Shown here piece after piece: positions 37,569 to 51,700 of a stretch of DNA of 64,000 nt. The position numbers were made by a program, and so were the translations under genes. Position 1 is the first letter of the stretch. Each line of letters starts with the position of its first letter. This DNA is from Trichoplax adhaerens (lineage: Eukaryota > Placozoa > Uniplacotomia > Trichoplacea > Trichoplacidae). The notes below the pieces were generated by a model. The model saw nothing but the letters and a program-made list of their open reading frames with translations, had not been told where the DNA came from and did not search any database. The DNA lies in contig NW_002060943.1 in NCBI RefSeq assembly GCF_000150275.1, positions 1,298,628 through 1,362,627 of the forward strand, given 5' to 3'.

Positions 37569-39018
37569 CTAATGCGGTGAAAATATATAAAAATAAGGCT
37601 TCAATTAACGTATTGATATTCCAAATTGAAAGTGTACTAATCCTAGAAAGGTACACCAGAACAATAATGCGAAGAATTTAGTCGAAATTGATTTAAGCAT
37701 TGTCCATAATAAATATATATAATTATGGCAAGCATATCCATAAATTATGAAGAGCAAAGCAGAAGTAAAATTGTACGACATCTTGATATTAAAGTAAGAT
37801 ATTTAGGCCATGATAACTTTCAAAGACTGGCTTTATTATCGCTACGGATATTAATTTCATCATTACCTTGATTATATTGTGATTATGTCACGATCTAATT
37901 TTGATTACGATAGCAGTTATTGTTCATTATTGTTACGTATATCGTTATTTGGTATCGCTCGGAACTTTTTTTTATCGAATTTAGATTTGTAGCAATGAAT
38001 ACTTTTTCACAGTCTTGATTCCGTTGCTGAATATTGTCTACTGTTTGTAGGCCTATTTGTATATTGACTTGTTTTGGGAAATGCAGAGAAGTATTAAATA
38101 CATGAGTGATTGATACGTAGCGCATGCTGATGGTATAGAAGATAATAATAATAATAAAATGCCCTTATTGCAAAACGAATATCTTGTATATGAAGTCAAG
38201 CACGAAGATGCAGTACTTTATATTAGCGGAGCATGAAAAAAACTATTATGAATGTACCTAAATTTCGATCTAGCATGTCTAAATTCTCGTACGTAATCGA
38301 AGTTAGAAACATTAAAGTTACTATGGTATAGACTATACACACTTGCCATAAAGTACTAAAAAGTAATATAGCAAGACTTCGGTTTCTTGCTAAACTTCAC
38401 AACTATATAATCTAACTTATAACATGATCTATTTCTTTTTATGGGGGGGGGGGGGAGAGGATTATTGCAAAATTTCACACCAACAGTATATCAGCTACGG
38501 AAATTACACATAAGCTTACATACTTTAGCTGTGTAACCAAGATTCAAACATAGTCATTTGTTGATAGTATTTAATTAGCAGTTTGGCTCCGAATGCAAAT
38601 AAATCGAGCCCTGAAGTAAGAAAATACCCGTAAACTTAGTCTTGCCAATAATAGTTGCTGTGAATCTTTAATTCTATTTGATTATATTCATATAATTTGC
38701 GTGCAATGTTAGGCTAGACTAATTTTAAAAGGAAGGAGATGTATAGAAATTTACTGTTTCAAAAACAAATTTTGGCAACGGTATTATTTGTATAGACACG
38801 CTACAATCGATACGTACTACCCGTTGCTACTAGATATTACGAGTTCGAGGTAAACCGATTTAATTGCTTAGCCCTATAGTTATAGAATTTAATAGATATT
38901 CCAACAAATATCTCGCAATTGATTATATGATTAAAAAAGTTATTCAGCTGAAATTACCAATATTAAATATAACCATAGAATTTACGACGTTAATTAATTT
39001 ATATTTATGGTGAATGTA
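37569..39018. other. Mostly non-coding, includes a poly-G run
   Basis: Apart from a weak open frame at 37895-38125 (minus), there is no recognised coding sequence. A run of 13 G at 38443-38455 stands out in this AT-rich context. Confidence 0.4.
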
Positions 39019-39286
39019 TCATGAAGGAATCTTGCGATACACGAACTTAAAATACATGCAAGCAGCCACAGATAGCATTGGTATAACGCAATCTCTATGA
39101 AGAAATGCAGTCAATACTAATGTATCATCCAAAGAACCTAATCTATCCAAGGTGACTATAATTCCGAAAGCAGTTGCTTTAATTTCAGTTGGAAAAAGTT
39201 CAAAACTCCATAATGAAAGCATAATCCGACTTGGCTCGGTTAATGTCATACAAAAGCATGAAATACAAGCAATCTTACTGATGTAT
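39019..39286 (-). pseudogene. Isolated SLC22-like transporter C-terminal exon
   Basis: The frame follows a good acceptor (TTTGGTTTGCAG|ATA at 39287) and runs 89 codons to TGA. It contains WSFELFPTEIKATAFGI and DRLGSL, the helix 10-11 loop of SLC22 organic ion transporters (usual form ELFPTxxRNxGxG and AR(I/L)GS), then a last hydrophobic stretch, FKFVYRKIPS. No preceding exons with SLC22 similarity were found between 39300 and 41726. The final helices look short and poorly conserved (LDDTLVLTAF where the family has APF). It is most likely the relic of a lost gene, less likely the last exon of a gene with very long introns. Confidence 0.55.
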
Positions 39287-41726
39287 CTGCAAACCAAATA
39301 AAGTAAAGTGCAGATAATCCTGTAACACTATAAAAGACATGTAGTAGTTTCAGCTAATTACAGTGGTAATTGAAGTACGGTAGCATTAAGAAGTAGAATA
39401 GTCTACTATGTTTATAAGGCAATTTCATAATTGTCGACGATGAAACGGTATACTTATAGTATTCATACTGCGTGCGTATAAGTTTGCAGTAGACAGCTAT
39501 ATAACGTGATATTTTTGTGTAATGTCTTAATATAGCTGTTAGATAATACGGAATTATTATCGTGGAAACGAAGTCGATTATCCGGTTTATCTTAGCTACT
39601 TTCGGCTGTTATGAGGGTAGAAAAGTGGATTTTTCTCTTGTTAAACGTTCTACAATATTAATAAACAGATACTTTTAAGGTTAAATGCAGTGTTTACCTG
39701 ATCTTGTTCCAGGATTAGAGATTTGCTGAATTTTAATAACTCAGATTTTGAGTTAGACGACCTAAGGGGTTGTAAAACCCACCACATAATTTGGCGCTGC
39801 GAGTACTACAAGGCAATTTTATTACTACCAGCGATACGTATAAGGAATAGTGTGATTATACCTACAATTAGGCCACAAGTGTATCAGTGTAGTGATAACA
39901 ATTCTTGATGGAGATGAAGGCAAAATGGTTAAGAGTAGATAGCGTTTATTTAAAGCTAGAGTTACAGCAGGAGACGACAAGAAGATAGGTTAGCCTCATG
40001 GTAGAGAGATTACGGATAAGAAGTGCTGTCCTATAAACAAATGTACAGTAATTTCTACTACTGCTATACAGTGTAAAGAATTGACTTTCAAGATTCTTTT
40101 CCGCTCTTAATGAGAGGGTATATGCTCGGTATAGATTAATGTATGCAATACTACAGGTCATTGCCTAACAGTACAGTACAAGTACCTCTTTTCACTATGC
40201 CAGTCTAGACTCATAATCTATAGTTACTTTATCAAGCACCGCCAACTATTTTACATTACATAGCGCCTTAACTTCATATAGTTATCATACTTTTAAAATA
40301 TATAACTATAATTAGCTGAAATCACTACAAATTTATTGGCCATTATATATACAATAGCGCCCTAATCTCATTATTATCAAACTTTTAAAATATATAGCTA
40401 CTGTAATTAGCTGAAATTACTATCAATCTATTAATTATAATTACTATTATATACAATAGTGCCTTAATTTCATATCACTATCATGCTTTTAAAATACATA
40501 ACTACTATAATTTGCTGAAATCGCTACAAATTTATTGATTATTATATATGTAATATTAGCATTCACTAGCTGGCTCTCCCAAGGTCAGACGGGAAATCCC
40601 ACAAAAATAGACATGACCGGCAGAAATAAGTTATCGTAATGATTTACTATATTTTATTAATGAGTACAATGTAAAATGGAGCATAAATTTTGTTTATGTC
40701 ACAATTAGACTGAGAGATCCATTACTATTTATAGAGCCAATCACTGCAGTAATATTTCCTTGCCAAATAAAATATTAACAATATTAACAATATTCAAACA
40801 GTGTAGAGGCTAATGTAGTCAATTGAAATAGCCGATGAATACGGTATACAATGAGTTATATCTATTTAATTAAAGCCTACAACGAGTCTAATAAGGAATA
40901 AAGAAAAGGTCATCCGAAAGTTGGAAATAATTAATCTAAAGATAGCTTGGACAAATTATCTTCATAACTCTTTTGAAGACTTTAATACTAAAATTGTTAG
41001 AAATTGTACTTTGATCCCACAAGATTGTTTTAAATTAAGAATCGGAAAGTTTAGAACTTTGAGTTATTGTATTTAGGGTTATCTAATGGATAACTTGATT
41101 GAATAATATCAGGTAATACTAACTTGAAATATCTACCAACTTAATCATCCAACATCTGGAGTTATGAAGCCATATTACTTATGATATAATTTTTACAATA
41201 TTTCCTAATAGTTTTTTCCAAGATTATCCACTTATGTATTTGAATGAAATGGAGATACGTGTACAAATAAGAATAATTTAGAAGGAATATTTTTATTTCA
41301 TGAAACATAAATTACGGTTAAACAGCTTCAAATTTATTGGGATTAGAGAATTCAGCAGTAAATAATATTTTGCAGCAGTTACGTGCAATTGAAATATCAT
41401 TTCCATACGTTGCCGGTAAATGTCGTTAAGATAACTAAGTTCATAGAAAGATAGACTGTATGTCAACTGAATGCCTTGATCATGCTTTGGTATCTAACAT
41501 GGGCCAAAGTAATGAATATTATATATATATATTAATTACGCATATCTTCAGGTTAAGAATCGTACATTTTGTGATGGGATCACCGGTTGAAATTAAACTT
41601 ATTCTGACTCATGAAACTGTCGTAGTATCAATAAACATTACATGCAGTATTATTTATTTATGTTTAACTTACAATCTATAATTTAGGATTAAATCGATCC
41701 ATTTAATTAAAACAAGATCGATAGTT
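39287..41726. other. Intergenic, no gene recognised
   Basis: This is AT-rich sequence. Around 40230-40570 three imperfect direct repeats of about 130 bases share the phrases CTTTTAAAATATATA, AGCTGAAAT and TTTATTGG/ATTATATA. No other structure or coding frame was recognised. Confidence 0.4.
40230..40560. repeat. Three imperfect direct repeats of about 130 bases
   Basis: The phrases GCGCCTTAACTTCATA, CTTTTAAAATATATAACTA and GCTGAAATCACTACAAATTT recur three times with small changes. It looks like a local AT-rich tandem duplication without coding content. Confidence 0.6.
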
Positions 41727-42942
41727 CTAAGTAAGTCGCCCACACTTTCTATATTCTGCCAGTAAAGCATCACATTCTTGAATAACAAACGACAGCGTCT
41801 TTTGAGAATAGAAATTTGGAAATAATTCCAAATTTTCAATTACATCTTCCAAGAGATGGGCTCTTCCAACGACCGATCCAGGGGCTTCGTACTTGACATG
41901 TGTAAAATGAACATGGAAATGATAATATGATGGCTGATAGTGGATGTAAATTCGCAATTGTGATTGATTCACACCATACTTTTCTTTAATCGCGGCCTAA
42001 ATAAAGTTTAACAACATATTTGTTATCATTTAAACTTTAGCATTCTAAGGAATGCAACCGCTGGCTATGAAGTTACTAATTCAATATTAGTATCGTAATT
42101 GATACTGCACCATACAATTTTTGTAAAGGTCTACTATAAGCAATGGAATTTAATAGTGATACATCCTCCATACTATGCAAACTTACAATTCCTTGGTTTC
42201 GAATATTACGTAATAATGGTAGATCGGAGCTAGTTAGATCTCTTAATGAGCGTAAGCCGTGACGATGACAAATTGCAACCAAGTATAAATCGCTTAGTTG
42301 CTTTTTATCCCATTTAAGATCAGGCAATAAGATAAATCCTGTGTCACGATCTGGATCTTCAAATATTATGTTTTCGCTTTCACTCTCGTGTTTGAGTATT
42401 CTTTCCACCCACTGATACGATCGATGAAATGTAAAATTGGAAGAAAACAAATTTATACACATGACATTCATCCGTTACTGCATGGAAATGAAGTACAGAA
42501 ACTGCAACGTAATACAAAAGTCAAAATTTAGACGAAAAGGTAAAATTACCTGAGCGCTAAACGCGTTCTTTTCGATAAACGGCAAAGTGATATTACGATA
42601 ATCATTAGGTGTTTCTTGTAGGAGATAAAACTGATGATCACTGTACTTGTTGATGTGCTTTTCGGTAGCCGGGTAAATGACAGTCGATTTTAAAAGATTT
42701 AATTCAGCTTTAGGGGTCAAGCTATACTGACTATAAATATCGTTTTCAAGCTGGACTTGAGCCAAGGTATCTTCAGATATAATATTTTGCATGAGATCTT
42801 TTGTAAAGGGTGGTTTACTGATTAATAATATTACATCACCATCACGATCTTTGAATTTAGCAAGGATATTGATGGATTTGCTAGCAGGATTTTCAGCTAG
42901 GATTCTGCTGATTTGAATATCTTTCAAGTTGACTAAAGGCAT
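41727..42942 (-). CDS. DCPS: Scavenger mRNA decapping enzyme DcpS
   Basis: Three exons, 42550-42942, 42187-42411 and 41727-41996, all joined in phase 0, give 295 residues; human DCPS has 337. DcpS hydrolyses the cap left after 3'-to-5' mRNA decay, releasing 7-methyl-GMP. The N-terminal swapped-dimer domain holds [13 protein letters not shown]. Exon 2 carries NPD-like [17 protein letters not shown] and the conserved [14 protein letters not shown]. Exon 3 carries the HIT motif HFHVHF (His232, His234, His236), whose central histidine is the nucleophile in the family, followed by YEAPGS and [13 protein letters not shown]. The start ATG lies close before the conserved region, so the poorly conserved N-terminal extension of the human protein is absent. 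The gene is divergent from MMAA. Confidence 0.95.
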
Positions 42943-43237
42943 GATGTAGATATGGCTTTACTCTGGCAATGAGAAGACCTACCTTATATAAGAATCGTAG
43001 TCAAGCCTTTAGTAAGTAGAATCAAACTGATGCTGTTTCTCTTCAATTGCACTTGCATGCGATTGTACGTACTATAATAATAATTAGCTAGTGCAATACA
43101 GTATGATATGATTATCACATTTTTTCTCGACTCTACGTATAATTAATTATAGCAAGGGAGTCTAGACTCATCAGTGATTCATTTCGGTTCTGTTTAAGGC
43201 GTTTAATAATGCTGTGCATTGTTACTACTGCAGTCAA

Positions 43238-43930
43238 TACTGTCATGAGAAATATTATAAGCTGGATATACTGTACGAGTATAGTATAATAATTAAATCA
43301 GATATTGCACATTGAACAAGTGCACGACTGCTATGATAACGAGATACAGTGACTGAATTGAGCTTTGCTACATTTGTCAAAACTTGTGGATTATTATCTT
43401 GAGCTAATTGCGTGGTTGTAAGCTACTAATTACAATGCTAGCTACTGTTAGCGAAGGTTCTTCTTCTTCTTCTCGATCAGTATAAAAGACATCAAGTTGT
43501 GCTATAGTACAGTAGGTCAAAGCTAACACCTTGTCTTCTCACTGACTGAAGTATTTTCTTATGGATCGTATAAATCGACAGCCTTATACTGTCATGAGAA
43601 ATATTATAAGCTGGATATATGAGTATAGTATAATAATAATTAAATCAGATATTGCACATTGAACAAGTGCACGACTACCATGACAACGAGATACAGTGAC
43701 TGAATTGAGTTTTGCTACATTTGTCAAAACTTGTGGATTATTATCTTGAGCTAATTGTGAAGTAGTAAGCTACTAATTACAATGCTAGCTACTATTCGTG
43801 AAGGTTCTTCTCCTTCTTCTCGATTAGTATAAAAGACAGCAAGTTGTGCCATAGTACAGTAGGTCAAGCTAACACCTTGTCTTCTCACTGACTGGAGAAT
43901 TTTCTTATGGATCGTATAAATCGACAGCCT
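43238..43930 (+). repeat. Tandem duplication, period about 349 bases, with TATA boxes
   Basis: Copy 1 (43238-43583) and copy 2 (43587-43930) begin TACTGTCATGAGAAATATTA and end with TCGACAGCCT. They differ by few substitutions and short insertions or deletions, so the duplication is recent. Each copy carries TATAAAAG (43481-43488 and 43828-43835) in a conserved context and a short ATG frame 80 bases downstream. No protein of plausible length follows. Confidence 0.85.
43828..43835 (+). promoter_or_regulatory. TATA box in second copy of the duplicated segment
   Basis: TATAAAAG lies in the direction of MMAA, within the second tandem copy; the matching box of copy 1 is at 43481-43488. It may drive an MMAA leader exon spliced to the acceptor at 44790, but no donor was pinned down. 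Confidence 0.35.
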
Positions 43931-44214
43931 TTATAGAGCATATGGAAACAACAATAAAATGAATATGTGTCATGAAGGCCATACAGTACTTACACAATAT
44001 CAATAAAGTCGTAGTCTGATCCGACTTGCCTGCCAGCCAGCTTTTAATATGATTAACCGATTCAAATAGTGCTACCCCACTAAAAAATTGCTTTCTTTTC
44101 TAGCTGGAATATGCTCATGGGGCATCGACTACCAATAGACGGTCAGTCATTTCAGTACTGGCTTGTGGCTACAGTATAGTTCTCGACATAGTGCATGGAC
44201 TTCTAGAAGTACAG

Positions 44215-44285
44215 ACTCTACCGACTGTACAGTGTACAGTGTACACTGCCAAGTGCTGTACTGTAGACTGTACACTGTAGTCTGT
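44215..44285. repeat. GTAC/TACAGTG simple repeat
   Basis: Alternating TGTACAGTGTACACTG and CTGTACTGTAGACTG units form an imperfect inverted repeat. It is of the same type as the arrays at 35416-35496 and 53215-53415. Confidence 0.55.
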
Positions 44286-44798
44286 TCTAGGATTGTCCAG
44301 TCCTTCACTATACCGTAGCGGAGAACTTTTGCACTCGATGAATCTCATCCAGTCAATCTTCAGATCAAAGTCTGACTTTGCAATTAAATAAGCAGGTCGA
44401 AAATAAGAGATCAAATTAGGTAAGCACTTGAATAATATCCACCTTCAATTGCTATTGCATGAATGGCTGTCGTTGGTGATCTTTGAAACTTTTGTAGTTT
44501 GTCTCTTGGTCAATGAACTCTGCCTACAAGTACAGTACTTCAATCAGCTGTATACTGAGTGTATGGCATTGTTGATAGTAATATCTAGGACTGATATTGC
44601 TAGATCAATTTTCGAATAAAAAAATCTTGCATTTATTTAATCAGCTCATACTGTGATACGATGACCATGATAAGATTCGAGAACGTGAATTCAATGTTTC
44701 TTCTTTCATTCGATGTTGGATACAATACATTACTCGGGTAGACTGATTTTTGCTTGAAATGGACAGATTGACATTATTTTCTATTTACAGGCATCACT

Positions 44799-47557
<2,759 letters not shown>

Positions 47558-48727
47558 AAATCCTATTTGCAAGTATTTTACCATCGAGGATAACTATTTT
47601 TATTAAATTGATTTATACCCGTAACTTGCTCTGAATTTACCAAAATCTATTTTATTTTATGCAAATGTATTACGATGGCATATCGTGCAATTTATTATAC
47701 GCGTACTTGCTAGATAACTTCTTGTATTTACTAATAATTTAAAGGAAAATTTTAGTCACTTCGTATGTTTCAAACCGGGAACTGAGTATTTACTGTATTG
47801 TAAAATAGTTCGAGTTAAAATTGGAAATTTACACCTTCTGAAGATTGCTAATATTGATATTATTTTGCTGGCTGAATAAAGATGCGTATCCAAGAATTTG
47901 CCAAGTTAACTCGATTAAACGACAGCTAGTGAAAACCATGCCTCCTAAAGAATTCATTGCTCATGACTACCAAAGTAATAATAATATAGAGCTAACAAGG
48001 TATTATATGCATTAAGTAAAAGTAGTAGTCTAGGCGGTAGCATCTTCAGCAAGACTTTAGCAATAAGGTTGAGTGCACGAAGGTGACATTTCTATAACAC
48101 TAAGACACATAATCACGTTAATATATTTTAAACAACTGTTAGCTATTATGTGTACGCCAGAAGTAGAGCCACAAAGTAAGCTGATAAGTTATCGACTTGG
48201 CCCATCCACCTTACAGAATTTAAGGTGTACGGTTACCGGCAGTACCTTTACTGATAAAGTGTAACTTAGCACGTGATTGTCAGTGCTCGTTTACTGATAT
48301 AACAGAGTGATTTAAGAAATTCGAAGGCCTTTCATATATTAGCTTAAAGTCATTGAACACTATTAAGAAATAATCTTTTCTAGCTTTTACAGTATACATA
48401 TATATTGCAGGCTTGCATTTTACATAACTTCAGCTTTAGAAATAAATACCATAACTCCCATAGTATTTAAAATTTTCGTGTAAACTTTATTTTCTGCCAT
48501 AAAGGCGCAATTGAAAATTGCACTCTAAGTATATTGTACACTATGTGAATGTAGAACGTGCAAGTTAAATACAATCACAAATCAAAGTATTGCTTTCATT
48601 TTTTTTATGTACAGTAGCTTTTAGATATTTAGATGAAGCCATAAATCTTGTCATGACTATACACATCCATGAAATTGCCAAGCGTACAATTGCCGTAATC
48701 TCACAATGACAAAGATAATATAGAAAG
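47558..48727. other. Convergent spacer between MMAA and XRCC1
   Basis: No gene was recognised. AATAAA at 47875-47880, 318 bases after the MMAA stop, is a candidate polyadenylation signal. The plus-strand frame at 48073-48264 lacks any domain. Confidence 0.45.
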
Positions 48728-51700
48728 CTATGGAGTAATTAGGTACTTCTGGAACGGTAATCGCTTTCGCTGATTGTGGCATTCATAAATCCATTCACTT
48801 CGAAGGAATGTCAAATTCGGAAAATCAGCCACAGCCTTAGAGAAAATAATAAAATAGAATGTCTAATACGCCATAATGAGGTAATCATACCTCCAAATAT
48901 ATTAGCAAACATATCAAGTCATAATGCTCAGACTGACTTGGTCAAACTTCTCATCCCATTCGTTATCTGTTACTACAATATTTACTTTCTCTCCCATGTA
49001 TTCCTCAACATGCCTACATAGTTCAATATGTAGTTTAGAAATATAAAAATAGTACCCTGTTCAGTGCTTGACTTTATTTTAATTCAATTAATGAATCCAG
49101 GGTATATACAGACTTACCCATCATAAGCAGTCAAGTAACGAATCAAAATACGACGTTCATCGTAAGAGAAATCACCATAAATTAAAAATCGCATGCCAGA
49201 GAAATAGTCCGGTAGTGATATGTCACTATTTGGATTTTCTATTTATAATACGTCAGAAAAATTTTAGATACAATGTAATAAGAAACTGTAGAAATAATAC
49301 TAAGATCTACGAGTATTATAACCTTGAACTTCTTCCTCATCTTCAGTTGAGCATTCATAAGGATCATAGTTTTTATCTTCGATTCTGTTTCATGGCGGTA
49401 ATTAAAATAAGTAGCTATTACATAAAATGGTCTAGTTTCAAGATACTTGTAGATCAAATAAATTGCAAACCTGTCAGATTTGTTCTCTTTCGATGAACTT
49501 TCCGAACCTGAATCTATACAGAAACAGCAATACCGTTAATTTGTAAAAGGGTTAAAGATAACCATCAGGACTTTTAAAGTTATTTACACGTGCCATTTCA
49601 GCGCTATTGTATTATAATATTACACAATCGGGATTATTATCAATGCAAGTCCTTCCTTTATTGGTAGTAAATGATATAAAAACAACTATGTTTAGCAGCT
49701 TAACAAACCTGCATCAAGAGGCAATGTCGCATCGGAGTCATTTACATCATCTAAAGGTAAGGTACTGTCGGTATCGTTTGAATTGTCTAATGGCAATGTT
49801 GCAGAGATATCTTGTTGCAATGCCAACGGCAAGGTTGCGGGTATATCATCTAGCACTTCCAAAGGTAGCGTGGCAGGGGTGTCATCTGTCATCTGAGAAC
49901 CGGTACGTTCAGGCAATTTAGCAACATCCGGTTTAGAAGAGGTCGATGCTTTATTATTTTGGATACTAGAAATCTCAGCAGCATCCGCTGATTGCTGGCT
50001 AGTAATCTTCGTCTTGGATTCTGCTTCAGCATTTTTCTTACCAGATGTCGACATGCTATCCTGTTTGGATTGTGTTCGTTTCATTGAAGATGCTTTCCTT
50101 TTTTTCCAATTATAATCTTCATCGGAACTAGTTTCGTCATCGGATCTTAAGGAATACCTTTCAAAATATGTTAATAAGTTAATATGGTTATGGTTAGATC
50201 ATATTTGGACAAACAAATATCAATTTAATATATCTCCGTCACTTTTTAGTTAGGAGTCTCTTTTTATGCTTATAACAATCTGTTAGCCAATCGCTGGATA
50301 CAATTCTGCCTTTAGTTTTTCTGACTTGTCTGTATTTCGGTGTACTCTTAAAAGCGCAAATTAAATGTGTACAATCTTTTCCCCAATCAGGCCTATACTG
50401 GCCACCTAAATTTGTTAATTTAGTTCTTAATTGCCCTCGTAAAGGATTCTGATAACCACTAAGGACAGCTATAACTTTACGTAAAGGTTCCTCATCCGAT
50501 GCATCGTCATCGGTTGAGATTTCTTCAGCAATTTTTAGTGATATTTCTATAGAAAATCGTATATTGTTAACATAAGACACTCACATAAAGTTATCATCAG
50601 TAATACAATAACATGGATAACTAACTTTTAGTAATTCCTGCATTGTCATCAGTTACTTTTTGGACGGGAGTTACTGCTGCTTTTGCGCCAGTTATAGCTT
50701 CCACTGTCATGGATAAGGGAAGCATCAGATAATAGGCACGTATATACCATTTAATTAAAGCACTTCAAGGAAAATACAATATACTCTCTTCTATAAAATT
50801 ATTAGTTAATTTTTATACCTCTCGGTTTCTTCACTTGTGGACTAGCGACATTATTCCCTTTAATATCTACTTTCTGTTTTGTAGTTACCTTAGCAAGGTC
50901 ATCTGACTTTCGTTTAGCTGGTATTGTGACGGAAGCCTTAGATATAGAAGCAATTTTAGAGCGATGAGATAATGAAGTGTCTACTGGCAGTTGTGAGTTA
51001 TCAACTTTTTCGTTTTCCATTTTGACTTCAATAACTTTCTTTTTCCAAGTTGAAGGTTGGAGATCTTGTGTACGTTTCTCTGCTTGAGATACATCTTTGG
51101 AAAAAGTACGAAATAATGCACCAGGAACAAATTTTTGATCATTTTCTTTTTTCATATGAAATCCTCCTAAACGACTTACTGACGGTGAAGTTTTATCACC
51201 TCCCGTGGCATCATTTCCTCCAGGTGATATTAATTTAATAAATGATAATCCATAGGTAACATTCTAACCAAATGATAAGAAATGCTTTTAGGATGAAATC
51301 GGATACGTACGTTTCATCAATATTGCGTTACATTTGACTAAGATCCTTTGTAGAAGTACTGATATCAATAAGATTATATATTTCTTTGTAATATCATCGA
51401 ATATCGATAAAGTTTAATACCTTATTGTAAGGCTGAGTACAAATTACTTTTATTCTATCCCAAGACTCATCAAGGACGGATTTGGATAATTTATTTGAAT
51501 CTATCATTAGAATTAATGAAATTACATAATCAAATAATGGTAATAACAGTAGTAATTTTAGAAAATGTTAGATAAGGCACTAAAATAGACCTGATAGTTT
51601 TGGCACAAGGTATTTATAAGATTAAAGGAATTAAATTGAGCTACGGTTATGCTTAAAACATTGGTATTATTAATAATAATAAATGATAGAAATGAATATA

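Larger units (their letters stand above)
42943..44798. other. Divergent intergenic region between DCPS and MMAA
   Basis: About 1.85 kb holds a tandem duplication (43238-43930) with a TATA box in each copy and a GTAC-rich patch at 44215-44285. A 3' acceptor (TTTACAG at 44784-44790) directly before the MMAA start codon suggests that the MMAA transcript begins upstream in this region with a non-coding first exon. Confidence 0.5.

Noticed and set aside
37725-37793. Plus-strand ATG frame beginning MASISINYEEQSRSKIV, ending at a GTAAGA donor
   Set aside because: It has a good donor and 23 open codons, but no downstream exon was found and the sequence matches nothing I know. It may be a first exon but is too weak to annotate.
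49607-49921. Plus-strand open frame of 104 codons
   Set aside because: It lies antisense to the XRCC1 minisatellite exon, whose 36-base period keeps other frames open.
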